Program-made: the position numbers and the translations under genes
Notes under the pieces: generated by a model
Databases searched by the model: none
Told to the model about the DNA's origin: nothing
The model's input: only the letters and a program-made list of their open reading frames with translations
In this document: positions 7,645-15,240 of the stretch, one piece after another
How positions within the stretch are numbered: position 1 is the stretch's first letter
How the letters are laid out: each line of letters begins with the position of its first letter
Source: CAZQQU01 sp964595625
GTDB lineage: Bacteria; Bacteroidota; Bacteroidia; Flavobacteriales; Flavobacteriaceae
DNA: 64,000 nt
Direction of reading: 5' to 3'
Assembly: GCA_964595625.1 (NCBI GenBank)
Contig: CAZQQU010000003.1
Coordinates: forward strand, 62,001-126,000

Positions 7645-8241
7645 TTGATATCCGAAGAAATTTTATATCGGTTTGGTGCAGAAAAACTGTTTTTCAACAA
7701 AGGTGAAACCATCTTTAAAGAAGGACAACAGGCGGTTTGTTATTATCAGATTATTTTCGGGGAAGTTAAGATGAATAATTTTAACGAAGACGGGAAAGAG
7801 TTTATTCAGGGGATGTTTTTACCAGGACAAAGTTTTGGCGAACCACCGCTTTTTGCTGATTTTAAATATCCGGCTGGTGCCGAGGCCCTAACGGATGTTG
7901 AAATTTTCCGGCTAGCAAAAGACAAGTTTTTACTGCTCTTAGAAGCTCATCCCGAGGAACATTTGGCCATTACCAAATCCTTAGCCCGAAGGTTATACTA
8001 CAAAGCCATCATGGCCACAGAAATTTCTTCCCAAGAACCCGAACACCGTATTTTGCGGATTTTGGATTATCTGAAAAAATATGTCCACCATTTGAACGAA
8101 CCTTTTTCTTTTCAAGTAAATATTACCCGACAACAAATTGCCGATCTTACGGGATTAAGAGTTGAAACTGTCATCAGAGCGACCAAATCGCTAGAACGTA
8201 AAGGAGAATTGAAAATAAAAAACCGGAAGTTATATCGGTGA
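7645..8241 (+). CDS. Crp/Fnr family transcriptional regulator
   Basis: Cyclic-nucleotide-binding-type sensor domain (FFNKGETIFKEGQQAVCYYQIIFGEVK... to about residue 120), a dimer helix, and a C-terminal winged helix with FQVNITRQQIADLTGLRVETVIRATKSL as DNA-binding helices. The sensor pocket reads FGEPPLF...YPAGAEAL, so the Arg-Ser/Thr pair that binds cAMP in E. coli CRP is missing. There is no N-terminal cysteine cluster as in FNR, so the signal is unknown. The frame is open back to 7549 inside the previous gene, but no ATG lies between there and the domain. I chose the TTG at 7645 because it follows a TAACTTTG promoter box and removes an unlikely 32-residue extension. Its position after the cbb3 block suggests redox or oxygen control (inference). 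Confidence 0.85.
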   Translation: MISEEILYRFGAEKLFFNKGETIFKEGQQAVCYYQIIFGEVKMNNFNEDGKEFIQGMFLPGQSFGEPPLFADFKYPAGAEALTDVEIFRLAKDKFLLLLEAHPEEHLAITKSLARRLYYKAIMATEISSQEPEHRILRILDYLKKYVHHLNEPFSFQVNITRQQIADLTGLRVETVIRATKSLERKGELKIKNRKLYR

Positions 8242-8249
8242 TTGGAACT

Positions 8250-8840
8250 TTATTCTTCGTTTTCTGTGAAAGTATCTATGGTAAGTTTAAAGTCAAAATG
8301 AATACTAATTTCTTCTCTGACCACGATAGCTCCAAGCATTTTTTTGGGTGGAACCAAATTAAAGTCGGTGATGTTGATATCCAGTTTTCCTGAATATTTA
8401 TCGGTGGTTTCATTTTGTTTTATCGGAATCGCATAACGAATTTTCTTTCCCGCAATTTGAATTTCCACATAAGCGGTATACCCATAATCATGAGAAACTA
8501 TTTTTTCGAGTTCTAAGTGAATGAAGGGATGTTTTTCGCTTTGGAGTAATTCGTGAAAATCTTTGTTGATGAGTCTGCTTCCACAATCAAACCCTTGGTT
8601 TGTGAGTTTTAATTTAGCATTTTTAAAACTGATAATCGGCTCGTTTTTTTGGTAGTAAATTCGAGTTTTTGCAGGCATTGATGCCATATTAAAATGGCAT
8701 TGGAAAGTATTTACATTAGAAGACCCCTGAATGAACAGAGAGCTTGAAGTATGGAAGGAAACATCGGCGTATTCAAATTCTTCTTTTAAGCAAAAAGAAG
8801 AAAGAACCACAAAAAGTACTATGGCTAGGTACTTGTCCAT
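8250..8840 (-). CDS. YceI family periplasmic lipid-binding protein
   Basis: 196 residues with a signal peptide (KYLAIVLFVVLSSFC) and a YceI-like beta-barrel. Family marks are LFIQGSSNVNTFQCHF near the start of the mature protein, FHELLQSEKHPFIHLELE in the middle, and the FNLVPPKKMLGAIVVREEISIHFDFKL end. YceI proteins bind isoprenoid quinone-like lipids in a lipocalin-type barrel. A Cys at residue 17 lies close to the end of the hydrophobic core and might allow lipid attachment, but the lipobox is weak. It is the last gene of a minus-strand group with a porin-like gene and a second YceI; a terminator separates it from the porin. Confidence 0.85.
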   Translation of the reverse strand: MDKYLAIVLFVVLSSFCLKEEFEYADVSFHTSSSLFIQGSSNVNTFQCHFNMASMPAKTRIYYQKNEPIISFKNAKLKLTNQGFDCGSRLINKDFHELLQSEKHPFIHLELEKIVSHDYGYTAYVEIQIAGKKIRYAIPIKQNETTDKYSGKLDINITDFNLVPPKKMLGAIVVREEISIHFDFKLTIDTFTENEE

Positions 8841-8874
8841 AACTATAAAGATAAGCAGTTTTCGTAAGAAAAAG

Positions 8875-8901
8875 AAAAGGGAGTACCAGCGACTCCCTTT
8901 T
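8875..8901 (-). terminator. Rho-independent terminator after the porin-like gene
   Basis: AAAAGGGAGT (8875-8884) pairs with ACTCCCTTTT (8892-8901) across a 7-base loop. On the minus strand the stem is followed by a T-rich run (CTTTTTCTTACG). It ends the yceI-porin transcript, probably partially, before the downstream yceI gene. Confidence 0.75.
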
Positions 8902-8919
8902 CCTCCTTGGTAATTGTTA

Positions 8920-10184
8920 TTAGAAGCTAATTACCGCTTCAACGACTAATCCGTTAAACTTACCTTCGTTAAAGATACTTTCGTCTGGATAACCGTCATA
9001 AGTTTGGTTGACGTATTCTAATTTTGTCAAGATATTTTTAGTCAAAAACCAACCGGCACCTACATTAAATCGAGTGATATCTACTTTATCTTGAGTACCA
9101 AACAATTCTCCGCTAGCCAAGTTATAGCGTCCTCCTACGTACATGTTTTCATTTTTTCCAAAACGGTAAATTAGCTCAGCTGCGTATTGATTCCAAATAC
9201 GTGCCTCCACATCACCGTGGTTTTTACCGTCAGCGCGTTCTACCAATCCAAAGAACTCTAGCCCTTTGTATTTAACAAATGGGTTAAACATCACAGCTGT
9301 CAAACGAGCATTATACATGGGGTTTACACGTCCAGAGCTATAGTTTGCAGAAGAAGTAGCTTCCGGGTTTTCCATTACAAAGTAATATCTAGATCCGGCG
9401 CGGTCTCCGGCGTATAAGTAAGTTCTAGAAGAATGAGCAGTACTATACACTGATCCGGTAAGACGTACTCTCAAGTCTTCGTTGATTTGCTTATCCCAAC
9501 CTAATTTACCGATGAAAGAAGGACTGGTTGTTCCGGGGTTATTTACGGCTTGATTTAATTTTCCGTTACTTAAACCAGCCATAACCATCCAGGCATTTTT
9601 TCTAAAATAAACCTCTCCACCTACTTCAGTGGTAAATCCGTCCATCAAGTAGTTGCCCACAAATGGGTTATACAGTGCCATAGCATTGTCTGATCTTCTG
9701 AAGTGAGCATCACCGTAGTTGTTTTCCATGTGCCCCAACTTAATGGTAACGTATTGCATTACATCTTCCATAAAACCCTCTTTGATAAAGTCAAGTTTAT
9801 CAATTTGTAAATAACCGCCTTTCACATAAGGTTCGGGGTGGTGACGAGAAGACAAGTACGTACGTAAATGAAGATTAACACCGTCATAAAGAGCCACGTC
9901 AATATCCAGGTTAGCGGTAGCTAAGTTAAAGTTGTCACCAATTTCTATAAGTTCTGCGTTACCGCTGTTTTCGTGGTTTATAGACTGGTATTGCAGTGCA
10001 AAAGCCCCCCCATGCGTACTTTAATACCTTCATAAGTAGAGGCAGTATCTTTGGGAGCTTCAAAAACATTCAGACCGTCTTTATCAGGACTTCTGTAATT
10101 ATCTAAGTTTCGTTTTTGTGCCTGTGCTGCAAAAGCCATTGCAAACAAGGCTACCATTAAGAATATGGATTTTAGTGTTTTCAT
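8920..10184 (-). pseudogene. Porin-like outer-membrane protein, frameshifted at a C7 tract
   Basis: Two minus-strand pieces belong to one gene. Piece 1 (10184-9978) starts MKTLKSIFLMVALFAMAF with a clear signal peptide and runs to KVRMGG, then stops shortly after. Piece 2 continues in another frame to 8920 and ends in the beta-barrel terminal motif LVVEAVISF (final Phe). The frame breaks exactly at a run of seven C (10005-10011). Adding one base there gives MGGAFALQYQ, then about 30 more residues that run straight into VALYDGVNLHLRTYLS, for a 421-residue protein. Content and length fit phosphate-selective-porin-like barrels. It is either a real or phase-variable frameshift, or a sequencing error in a homopolymer. 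It starts 21 bases after the upstream yceI and is probably co-transcribed with it. Confidence 0.82.
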
Positions 10185-10205
10185 ATCTTTAAATTTTGGT
10201 TGTTT

Positions 10206-10784
10206 TTATTTATAAGTTACTTCAAATTCTACGGTTACATCTTTACCGGTTTTGATGGTTCCCATAACGGCTGTGGGGGGGTCCACTTTGTAATTTGTCA
10301 TATCAATTGTTGATTTACCGGTTAAGACAAAACCATTGTTGGGAAGCATTTTAACAACCATAGACAAATTCACTTGTTTGGCTGTTCCTGCGATGCTAAG
10401 GGTACCTTGTGTATCCACCCGGTAACTATCATGACCGGCAGGAGTAATTTTATTCACTTTAGCCATGGTAAAAGTGATGTTTTTATGACTGTCTGTTTTT
10501 AAAGCTTTATAAGTGTTTTTGTCCATGCCGCTTTTTCCACTTTTTAAACTTTCTGCTTGTACTACAAAAGTCAACTTAGCTATTCCGGCTAATTTCTCTT
10601 CTTTTATTTCAAAATTTGCGTTACCACTCATTTTTTCAGCTTTAATATCCCATTCGTGTATATTAGAAGTGCCAAAAACAGTTAATTTACTTTTTGCATT
10701 ATCTAATTTTACATCCTGAGCCATATGATTTGTAACAGTAAACAGAGCCATAATTGTTGCAAATATTAATACTGTGCGTTTCAT
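10206..10784 (-). CDS. YceI family periplasmic lipid-binding protein
   Basis: 192 residues. Signal peptide MKRTVLIFATIMALFTVTNHM, then the YceI fold: LDNAKSKLTVFGTSNIHEWDIKAEKMSG, a middle LKTDSHKNITFTMAKV, and MTNYKVDPPTAVMGTIKTGKDVTVEFEVTY at the C-terminus. It is diverged from the second YceI at 8250-8840, which shares only family motifs. It leads the minus-strand group yceI-porin-(terminator)-yceI. Its upstream region has a near-consensus -7 box (CATCTTTG on the minus strand, 10818-10825) and a TGA-N6-TCA palindrome about 40 bases upstream of the predicted start, suggesting activation by a Crp/Fnr-class protein. Confidence 0.9.
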   Translation of the reverse strand: MKRTVLIFATIMALFTVTNHMAQDVKLDNAKSKLTVFGTSNIHEWDIKAEKMSGNANFEIKEEKLAGIAKLTFVVQAESLKSGKSGMDKNTYKALKTDSHKNITFTMAKVNKITPAGHDSYRVDTQGTLSIAGTAKQVNLSMVVKMLPNNGFVLTGKSTIDMTNYKVDPPTAVMGTIKTGKDVTVEFEVTYK

Positions 10785-10848
10785 CTTTTTAGAATTTAAT
10801 TGTTGTTATTTACACCGCAAAGATGAGGCAGGCTCACTTTTTAAAAAA

Positions 10849-10860
10849 TGATTTTTATCA
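10849..10860. promoter_or_regulatory. Crp/Fnr-type operator candidate (TGAT-N4-ATCA)
   Basis: The 14 bases around it read ATGAT-TTTT-ATCAT, fully symmetric, differing from the FNR consensus TTGAT-N4-ATCAA only at the outermost pair. It lies between the divergent yceI and histidine-kinase genes. Counting from the minus-strand -7 box (10818-10825), the centre falls near -40 of the yceI transcript, the usual class II activator position. The binding protein is not known. Confidence 0.5.
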
Positions 10861-10892
10861 TAGAAATTTATTCTTCAAAAAGTCAAAAAATA

Positions 10893-10923
10893 TTGATTAT
10901 AGTAGGCATTTTCTTTAACTTTG
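10893..10923 (+). promoter_or_regulatory. Bacteroidota-type promoter of the PAS histidine kinase
   Basis: TTG at 10893-10895, a 20-base spacer, and TAACTTTG at 10916-10923 match the TTG-N17-23-TAnnTTTG pattern. The box ends four bases before the ATG at 10928, so the transcript should start at or next to the start codon (leaderless). Confidence 0.7.
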
Positions 10924-10927
10924 AAGG

Positions 10928-12166
10928 ATGAATTCTTTTAAAGAAGAAAACAGGCTACTACACCTTTTATCAGAAGCTATATCTGAAGGAGTGGTAATTG
11001 TTGATGATAAACAAACCATCGTTTCTGCCAATCAACCTCTCGGAGAGATGTTTGGTTACAACCCCGCGGAACTCGAAGGAAAAGATTTAAATATTTTAAT
11101 TCCCCGAAACATCCACAGTAAACACGCCGATTATTCCCGAAGTTTTTTTAAGCAAAACGAAAAACGCCAGATGGGACAAGGCCGGGAGTTGTTTGGGGTG
11201 CACAAAAACGGAACACCCATTTCGGTGGAGGTAGGATTGAATCCCTTCAAAATAAAGGATAATATGTACGTGATGGGTATCGTCGTGGATATTACGCTGA
11301 GAAAATCTCATGAAGAAAAAATACTGGAAATCAATCAACAGTTAGAAGAAAAAATCAAACAACGCACCCAAGAACTACACCAAACTGTAGAAGAACTTCA
11401 GGAAGAAATTCAACGTCGTTTACAAGCGGAAAGGAAAATTAAATCGGCGTTGAAACACGAAAAAGAGCTCAACGAACTCAAGACCAAATTTCTCTCTATG
11501 GTTTCGCACGAGTTCAAAACCCCACTCAGCGGTATTCTTACCTCTACTATATTGTTAGGGAAATACCACCTCACTGAGCAACAAGACAAACGAGAGAAAC
11601 ACCTGCGTATTATCACCGAAAAAATTCATTACCTCAATAATATACTTAATGACTTCTTATCTATCGAGCGACTCGAAACCGGTAAAGTAGTTTATAAATA
11701 TTCTACCTTCAAACTGAGCAAAGTGGTTAATGAAGTGGTTTACAACGCAAATATGTTACTCAAATCCGGACAAAAAATTACTTTTCCACCCGAAGTAGAC
11801 GAATACATTATTACTCAGGATGAAAAAATATTGGAATTATGTCTCTCAAATTTGGTTCACAATGCCATAAAATACTCGCCTGAAAATACCACTATTTATA
11901 TAGGGGTTACTGTTGAAAACAACATGCTTACCATGAGTGTCACCGACCAAGGTATCGGCATTCCTGCAGACTGTCAAAAAAATATTTTCAGTCGCTATTA
12001 CCGAGCCGAAAATGCTCTCAATACCCAAGGTACCGGTATAGGATTGAACATTGTTAAAGGACACTTGAAAAATTTAGGAGGAAATATTACTTTTGAAAGT
12101 AAAGAAAACCAGGGAAGTACATTTACATTTTCGATACCGGTCAATAATAACTCTCAAACTTTATAA
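10928..12166 (+). CDS. PAS-domain sensor histidine kinase, FixL-like
   Basis: 412 residues, no membrane segment, so cytoplasmic. PAS domain at ~12-130, with H66 (SKHADY) and R86 (MGQGREL) exactly 20 residues apart, like the heme-ligand His200 and Arg220 of Bradyrhizobium FixL. A coiled coil (~135-185, rich in Glu, Gln and Lys) follows. Then comes the dimerisation/phosphoacceptor helix with H194 (MVSHEFKTPLSG) and the ATPase domain with N-box LSNLVHNAIKYS, G1 DQGIGIP and G2 GTGIGLNIVKGH. The partner response regulator starts four bases after its stop. Many non-heme PAS domains share the H...R pattern, so oxygen sensing is a hypothesis; the kinase call is secure. Confidence 0.93.
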   Translation: MNSFKEENRLLHLLSEAISEGVVIVDDKQTIVSANQPLGEMFGYNPAELEGKDLNILIPRNIHSKHADYSRSFFKQNEKRQMGQGRELFGVHKNGTPISVEVGLNPFKIKDNMYVMGIVVDITLRKSHEEKILEINQQLEEKIKQRTQELHQTVEELQEEIQRRLQAERKIKSALKHEKELNELKTKFLSMVSHEFKTPLSGILTSTILLGKYHLTEQQDKREKHLRIITEKIHYLNNILNDFLSIERLETGKVVYKYSTFKLSKVVNEVVYNANMLLKSGQKITFPPEVDEYIITQDEKILELCLSNLVHNAIKYSPENTTIYIGVTVENNMLTMSVTDQGIGIPADCQKNIFSRYYRAENALNTQGTGIGLNIVKGHLKNLGGNITFESKENQGSTFTFSIPVNNNSQTL

Positions 12167-12170
12167 TATT

Positions 12171-13205
12171 TTGACAAAAAAAATATTGCTCATAGAAGAC
12201 GATACGGTGGTTCGTGAAAATACAGCCGAACTCTTGGAATTATCCGGCTACGAGGTAATCGCCGTTGCCAATGGGAAAATGGGTGTTACTACTGCCAAAA
12301 ACAGCTTGCCCAATCTTATCATCTGTGACATCATGATGCCCGAACTCGACGGTTATGCGGTGCTGGAAGAATTATCACTCGAACCCGCTACCCGAAATAT
12401 TCCTTTTATTTTTCTATCAGCCAAATCAGAACACAGAGACATCCGAAAAGGGATGGATTTGGGAGCCGACGATTATCTGACCAAACCTTTTGATGAACAA
12501 GAACTGATAAGCGCTATAGAAAGTCGCTTGGCAAAATCTTCTATTCAAAAAGAATCTTTGGACGAAACAAATAACGGCTTGCACACTCTTAATGACCTTA
12601 AAAATTATTTTGATGACAACGGCATCGAAATGAATTTTCATAAAGGAGAGCAAATTTTTTCCGAAAACAGCCATCCAAACTACGTGTATCTCGTCTCCAA
12701 AGGCAATGTAAAATGCTATAAAAATGAAGAATCGGGGAAAGAACTCACCACGACACTTTACAAAGAAGACGACCTGTTTGGCTACATCGCTGTGTTACAC
12801 GACACTCCCAGACAACTCAATGCCATTGCACTCAACGATTGTTCTCTGATGGCTTTGCCAAAAGAGACCTTCAGAGAACTGCTGGCAACTAATTATAAAT
12901 TGGTTTTTGAAATCATCAATCTGCTGGCAGACAACCTCGAAGAAACCCGCGACCAACTCCTTCAAATGGCTTACGGTTCGGTGAGAAAAAAAACCGCTTC
13001 TACCATTTTGCAGTTTGCCGAAAAACTCGGAGGCAGACGCCAAGACAGTATCAAAATTTCTCGTAACGATTTGGCCAGCGTGGCCGGTATTGCCACTGAA
13101 AGTTTGATTCGTACTTTATCTGCTCTCCAAAAGGAAGGTTTGATAGACATCGACGGAAGAAACATAAAAATACTTGATTTAGAAAAACTTACAAAAGTTA
13201 CTTAG
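12171..13205 (+). CDS. Response regulator with Crp/Fnr-type output (REC-cNMP-HTH)
   Basis: 344 residues. The receiver domain (1-~120) has D10/D11 in LIEDD, phosphoacceptor D53 (IICDIMMPELDG) and the LTKPF lysine. A linker leads to a cyclic-nucleotide-binding-type barrel (~155-265) and a Crp winged helix (SRNDLASVAGIATESLIRTLSALQKEGLI). The barrel lacks the GE and R-S/T cAMP contacts (it reads FGYIAVL...PRQLNA), so phosphorylation is probably the real input. The frame is open back to 12093 inside the kinase gene, but the TTG at 12171 puts TKKILLIEDD directly at the N-terminus and lies four bases after the kinase stop, so I chose it. Joining FixJ-like and FixK-like parts in one protein is unusual outside this phylum. 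Confidence 0.9.
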   Translation: MTKKILLIEDDTVVRENTAELLELSGYEVIAVANGKMGVTTAKNSLPNLIICDIMMPELDGYAVLEELSLEPATRNIPFIFLSAKSEHRDIRKGMDLGADDYLTKPFDEQELISAIESRLAKSSIQKESLDETNNGLHTLNDLKNYFDDNGIEMNFHKGEQIFSENSHPNYVYLVSKGNVKCYKNEESGKELTTTLYKEDDLFGYIAVLHDTPRQLNAIALNDCSLMALPKETFRELLATNYKLVFEIINLLADNLEETRDQLLQMAYGSVRKKTASTILQFAEKLGGRRQDSIKISRNDLASVAGIATESLIRTLSALQKEGLIDIDGRNIKILDLEKLTKVT

Positions 13206-13223
13206 CCTCGTCCCTCCCAATTC

Positions 13224-13235
13224 TGACATTTGTCA
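13224..13235. promoter_or_regulatory. Crp/Fnr-type operator candidate TGACA-N2-TGTCA
   Basis: Perfect 12-base palindrome upstream of the universal stress gene. It has the same TGA-N6-TCA skeleton as the site at 10849-10860, with different inner bases. Its centre is about 40 bases upstream of the start predicted from the TACATTTG box. Confidence 0.45.
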
Positions 13236-13258
13236 TTTTTCTAAGCCCTCGCCGGTTA

Positions 13259-13266
13259 TACATTTG
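13259..13266 (+). promoter_or_regulatory. -7 box TACATTTG of the universal stress gene
   Basis: Matches TAnnTTTG and lies 20 bases before the ATG at 13287. The nearest TTG upstream is 26 bases away and inside the palindrome, so there is no good -33 element. That is common at activator-dependent promoters. Confidence 0.5.
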
Positions 13267-13286
13267 CTGCTCATTGTAATAGAAAA

Positions 13287-14093
13287 ATGGTAAACGTACT
13301 CATTCCCACGGATTTTTCTGCGAATGCAGAAAATGCTTTCTTTTACGCACTTTCTTTGCTAAAAAGGAAAAAGTGTACCTTTTATATTACCCATATACTC
13401 GGGGGCTCAGCCAAATATTTTCCTTATAAAAAACCCGAAGCCGACGACCTTGCCAAAAAACAAATCCAACAGCTAATACTCAAAGCCGAAAAAAACTTTT
13501 CGGATGAATCTTATGTGTTCTTTTCGCAAGTGTTGTACGGAAATACCGTTGATTCTATCCGCAACGAAGTGGAAGACAAAAAGATAAATCTTATTGTCAT
13601 TGGAGTAAAAGGACGCGCGGCCTCTGACAATTCCGTGGGTTCTACCACGGCCGACATTATCCATAAGGTGAAATGTTCGACACTTATCGTTCCCGAAAAA
13701 GCCACATTTACTCCCGGAAAAAATATCGCTTTCCCTACCGATTATTCTATTTTTTACGGAAGTGAAATTCTGGAAACCATTTCTTTTTACCAAAAACAAC
13801 TGCATTCCAAAATACACATCCTATATCTTTCCAAAAAAGATGAAAAGATGATTGAAGCTCAGAAACAAAACAAAGAATTGTTACAAGAATACTTTTCGGA
13901 AAATCTGCATTGCTTTTGTGCCGTTACCAGCAAAGAAATAGATTCGGCTGTTAAAAGTTATGTGGCCAACAACGACATTGGTTTGATAGCTTTGGCAGCT
14001 CGCGACATACACATTTTTCAGCAACTCTTGCTGAACCCTACCCACACCGGGAAAATCCAACAGGCTTATGTGCCTTTCTTGGTGCTTCACTAA
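13287..14093 (+). CDS. Universal stress protein (tandem UspA domains)
   Basis: 268 residues with two UspA-like halves. The first is well conserved: MVNVLIPTDFSANAENAFFYAL at the start, LIVIGVKGRAASDNSVGSTTADIIHKVKCSTLIVPE at ~110-145 with the G-x2-G-x9-G(S/T)-type nucleotide loop slightly altered (GVKGR...GSTTADI). The second half (KNIAFPTDYS... to LNPTHTGKIQQAYVPFLVLH) is more diverged. Two-domain Usp proteins of this size are common in Bacteroidota and often respond to oxygen limitation. It is downstream of the response regulator but has its own likely promoter. It converges with dinB, with three bases between the stops. Confidence 0.88.
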   Translation: MVNVLIPTDFSANAENAFFYALSLLKRKKCTFYITHILGGSAKYFPYKKPEADDLAKKQIQQLILKAEKNFSDESYVFFSQVLYGNTVDSIRNEVEDKKINLIVIGVKGRAASDNSVGSTTADIIHKVKCSTLIVPEKATFTPGKNIAFPTDYSIFYGSEILETISFYQKQLHSKIHILYLSKKDEKMIEAQKQNKELLQEYFSENLHCFCAVTSKEIDSAVKSYVANNDIGLIALAARDIHIFQQLLLNPTHTGKIQQAYVPFLVLH

Positions 14094-14096
14094 GGG

Positions 14097-15197
14097 TTAA
14101 AAATCAAATTCCAGTTGGACGTAGACTTCCTTTCTTTCCGTTTTTTGGGTTTTATTTTCGTTGTTGAGATGGGACAAAGTAATCCCAATCAGTCGCACTG
14201 ATTCTTTGAGTTTTTCTTGGTATAACAACTCTTTAGCAGTGTCTAAAATCAAACTTTTTTTCCGAATAAAATACGGCAAGGTTTTACTGCGCGTCTGTAT
14301 GGTAAAATCACTGTATTTTATTTTGAGTGTCACGGTCTTTCCTGAAATATTGTTTTTTTTAAGCCGTTTTTCTACCTCTTCGGCTATGGGATTTAGTTTT
14401 TCCAATAAAAAAATTTCTGAAGTAATGTTTTTGAAAAAAGTACGCTCGGCTCCCAAAGACTTAGCAATTCGCGAAGATTTTACTTCTCCGTAATGAATCC
14501 CTCGTACTACTTGAAAATAGAGCTTGCCGCTTTTCCCGAAGTGTTTTTCTAAAAATTCTTCGGATTTAGATTTTAAATCTCTTCCGGTGAAAATGCCCAA
14601 TTGGTACATTTTTTCTTGAGTAACTTTCCCCACCCCGTAAAACTTCCTGATGTCAAGTGCTTCCAAAAACGAAATGACATCTTCGGGCGGCACCGTTTTT
14701 TGTCCGTTGGGTTTGTTTACATCACTGGCAATTTTGGCAACAAACTTATTAATCGAAATTCCTGCGGAAGCAGTAAGTCCGGTTTGCTCAAAAATTTTTC
14801 TTCTGATTTCGGCAGCAATCAGTGTAGCACTGGGATTACCGATTTTGTTTTGAGTTACATCCAAATAGGCTTCGTCTAACGAAAGCGGCTCTACCAAATC
14901 AGTATATTCTCTGAAAATTTTTCGGATGATTTTTGAAATTTCGGAATACCTTTCAAAACGCGGCTTTACAAAAATGAGTTCGGGACATTTTTTTCTCGCC
15001 AACATACCCGACATGGCACTGCGTACTCCGAATTTTCGAGCTTCATAGCTGGCTGCTGCAACCACGCCTCGTTCGCTTTTGCCTCCCACCGCCACAGGTT
15101 TTCCGCGTAAATCGGGGTTGTCTAACTGCTCCACAGAAGCGTAGAAAGCATCCATATCGATGTGGATAATTTTTCTATGTGGTAAAACCGATTCCAT
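14097..15197 (-). CDS. dinB: DNA polymerase IV (Y-family translesion polymerase)
   Basis: 366 residues. Palm motif HIDMDAFYASVEQ (first catalytic Asp) and SLDEAYLDVT (Asp-Glu pair), with the steric-gate aromatic region in DAFYAS. Helix-hairpin-helix segment IRKFYGVGKVTQEKMYQLGI, then the little-finger domain. The C-terminus ends in VQLEFDF, a good match to the beta-clamp-binding motif (QLxLF type). The protein copies damaged or mismatched DNA. A divergent promoter region with the CYTH gene contains a TATTTTTG box (15203-15210, minus) five bases before the ATG. No LexA-like box was obvious. Confidence 0.95.
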   Translation of the reverse strand: MESVLPHRKIIHIDMDAFYASVEQLDNPDLRGKPVAVGGKSERGVVAAASYEARKFGVRSAMSGMLARKKCPELIFVKPRFERYSEISKIIRKIFREYTDLVEPLSLDEAYLDVTQNKIGNPSATLIAAEIRRKIFEQTGLTASAGISINKFVAKIASDVNKPNGQKTVPPEDVISFLEALDIRKFYGVGKVTQEKMYQLGIFTGRDLKSKSEEFLEKHFGKSGKLYFQVVRGIHYGEVKSSRIAKSLGAERTFFKNITSEIFLLEKLNPIAEEVEKRLKKNNISGKTVTLKIKYSDFTIQTRSKTLPYFIRKKSLILDTAKELLYQEKLKESVRLIGITLSHLNNENKTQKTERKEVYVQLEFDF

Positions 15198-15202
15198 TCA
15201 AA

Positions 15203-15236
15203 CAAAAATACTGTAAATTTGAGACTCAAGATTCAA
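15203..15236 (-). promoter_or_regulatory. Promoter of dinB
   Basis: On the minus strand: TTG (15234-15236), a 23-base spacer, TATTTTTG (15203-15210), then five bases to the ATG. It shares the intergenic space with the plus-strand box TAAATTTG (15214-15221), which lies 19 bases before the CYTH gene start, so the two promoters overlap. Confidence 0.5.
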
Positions 15237-15240
15237 ACCC

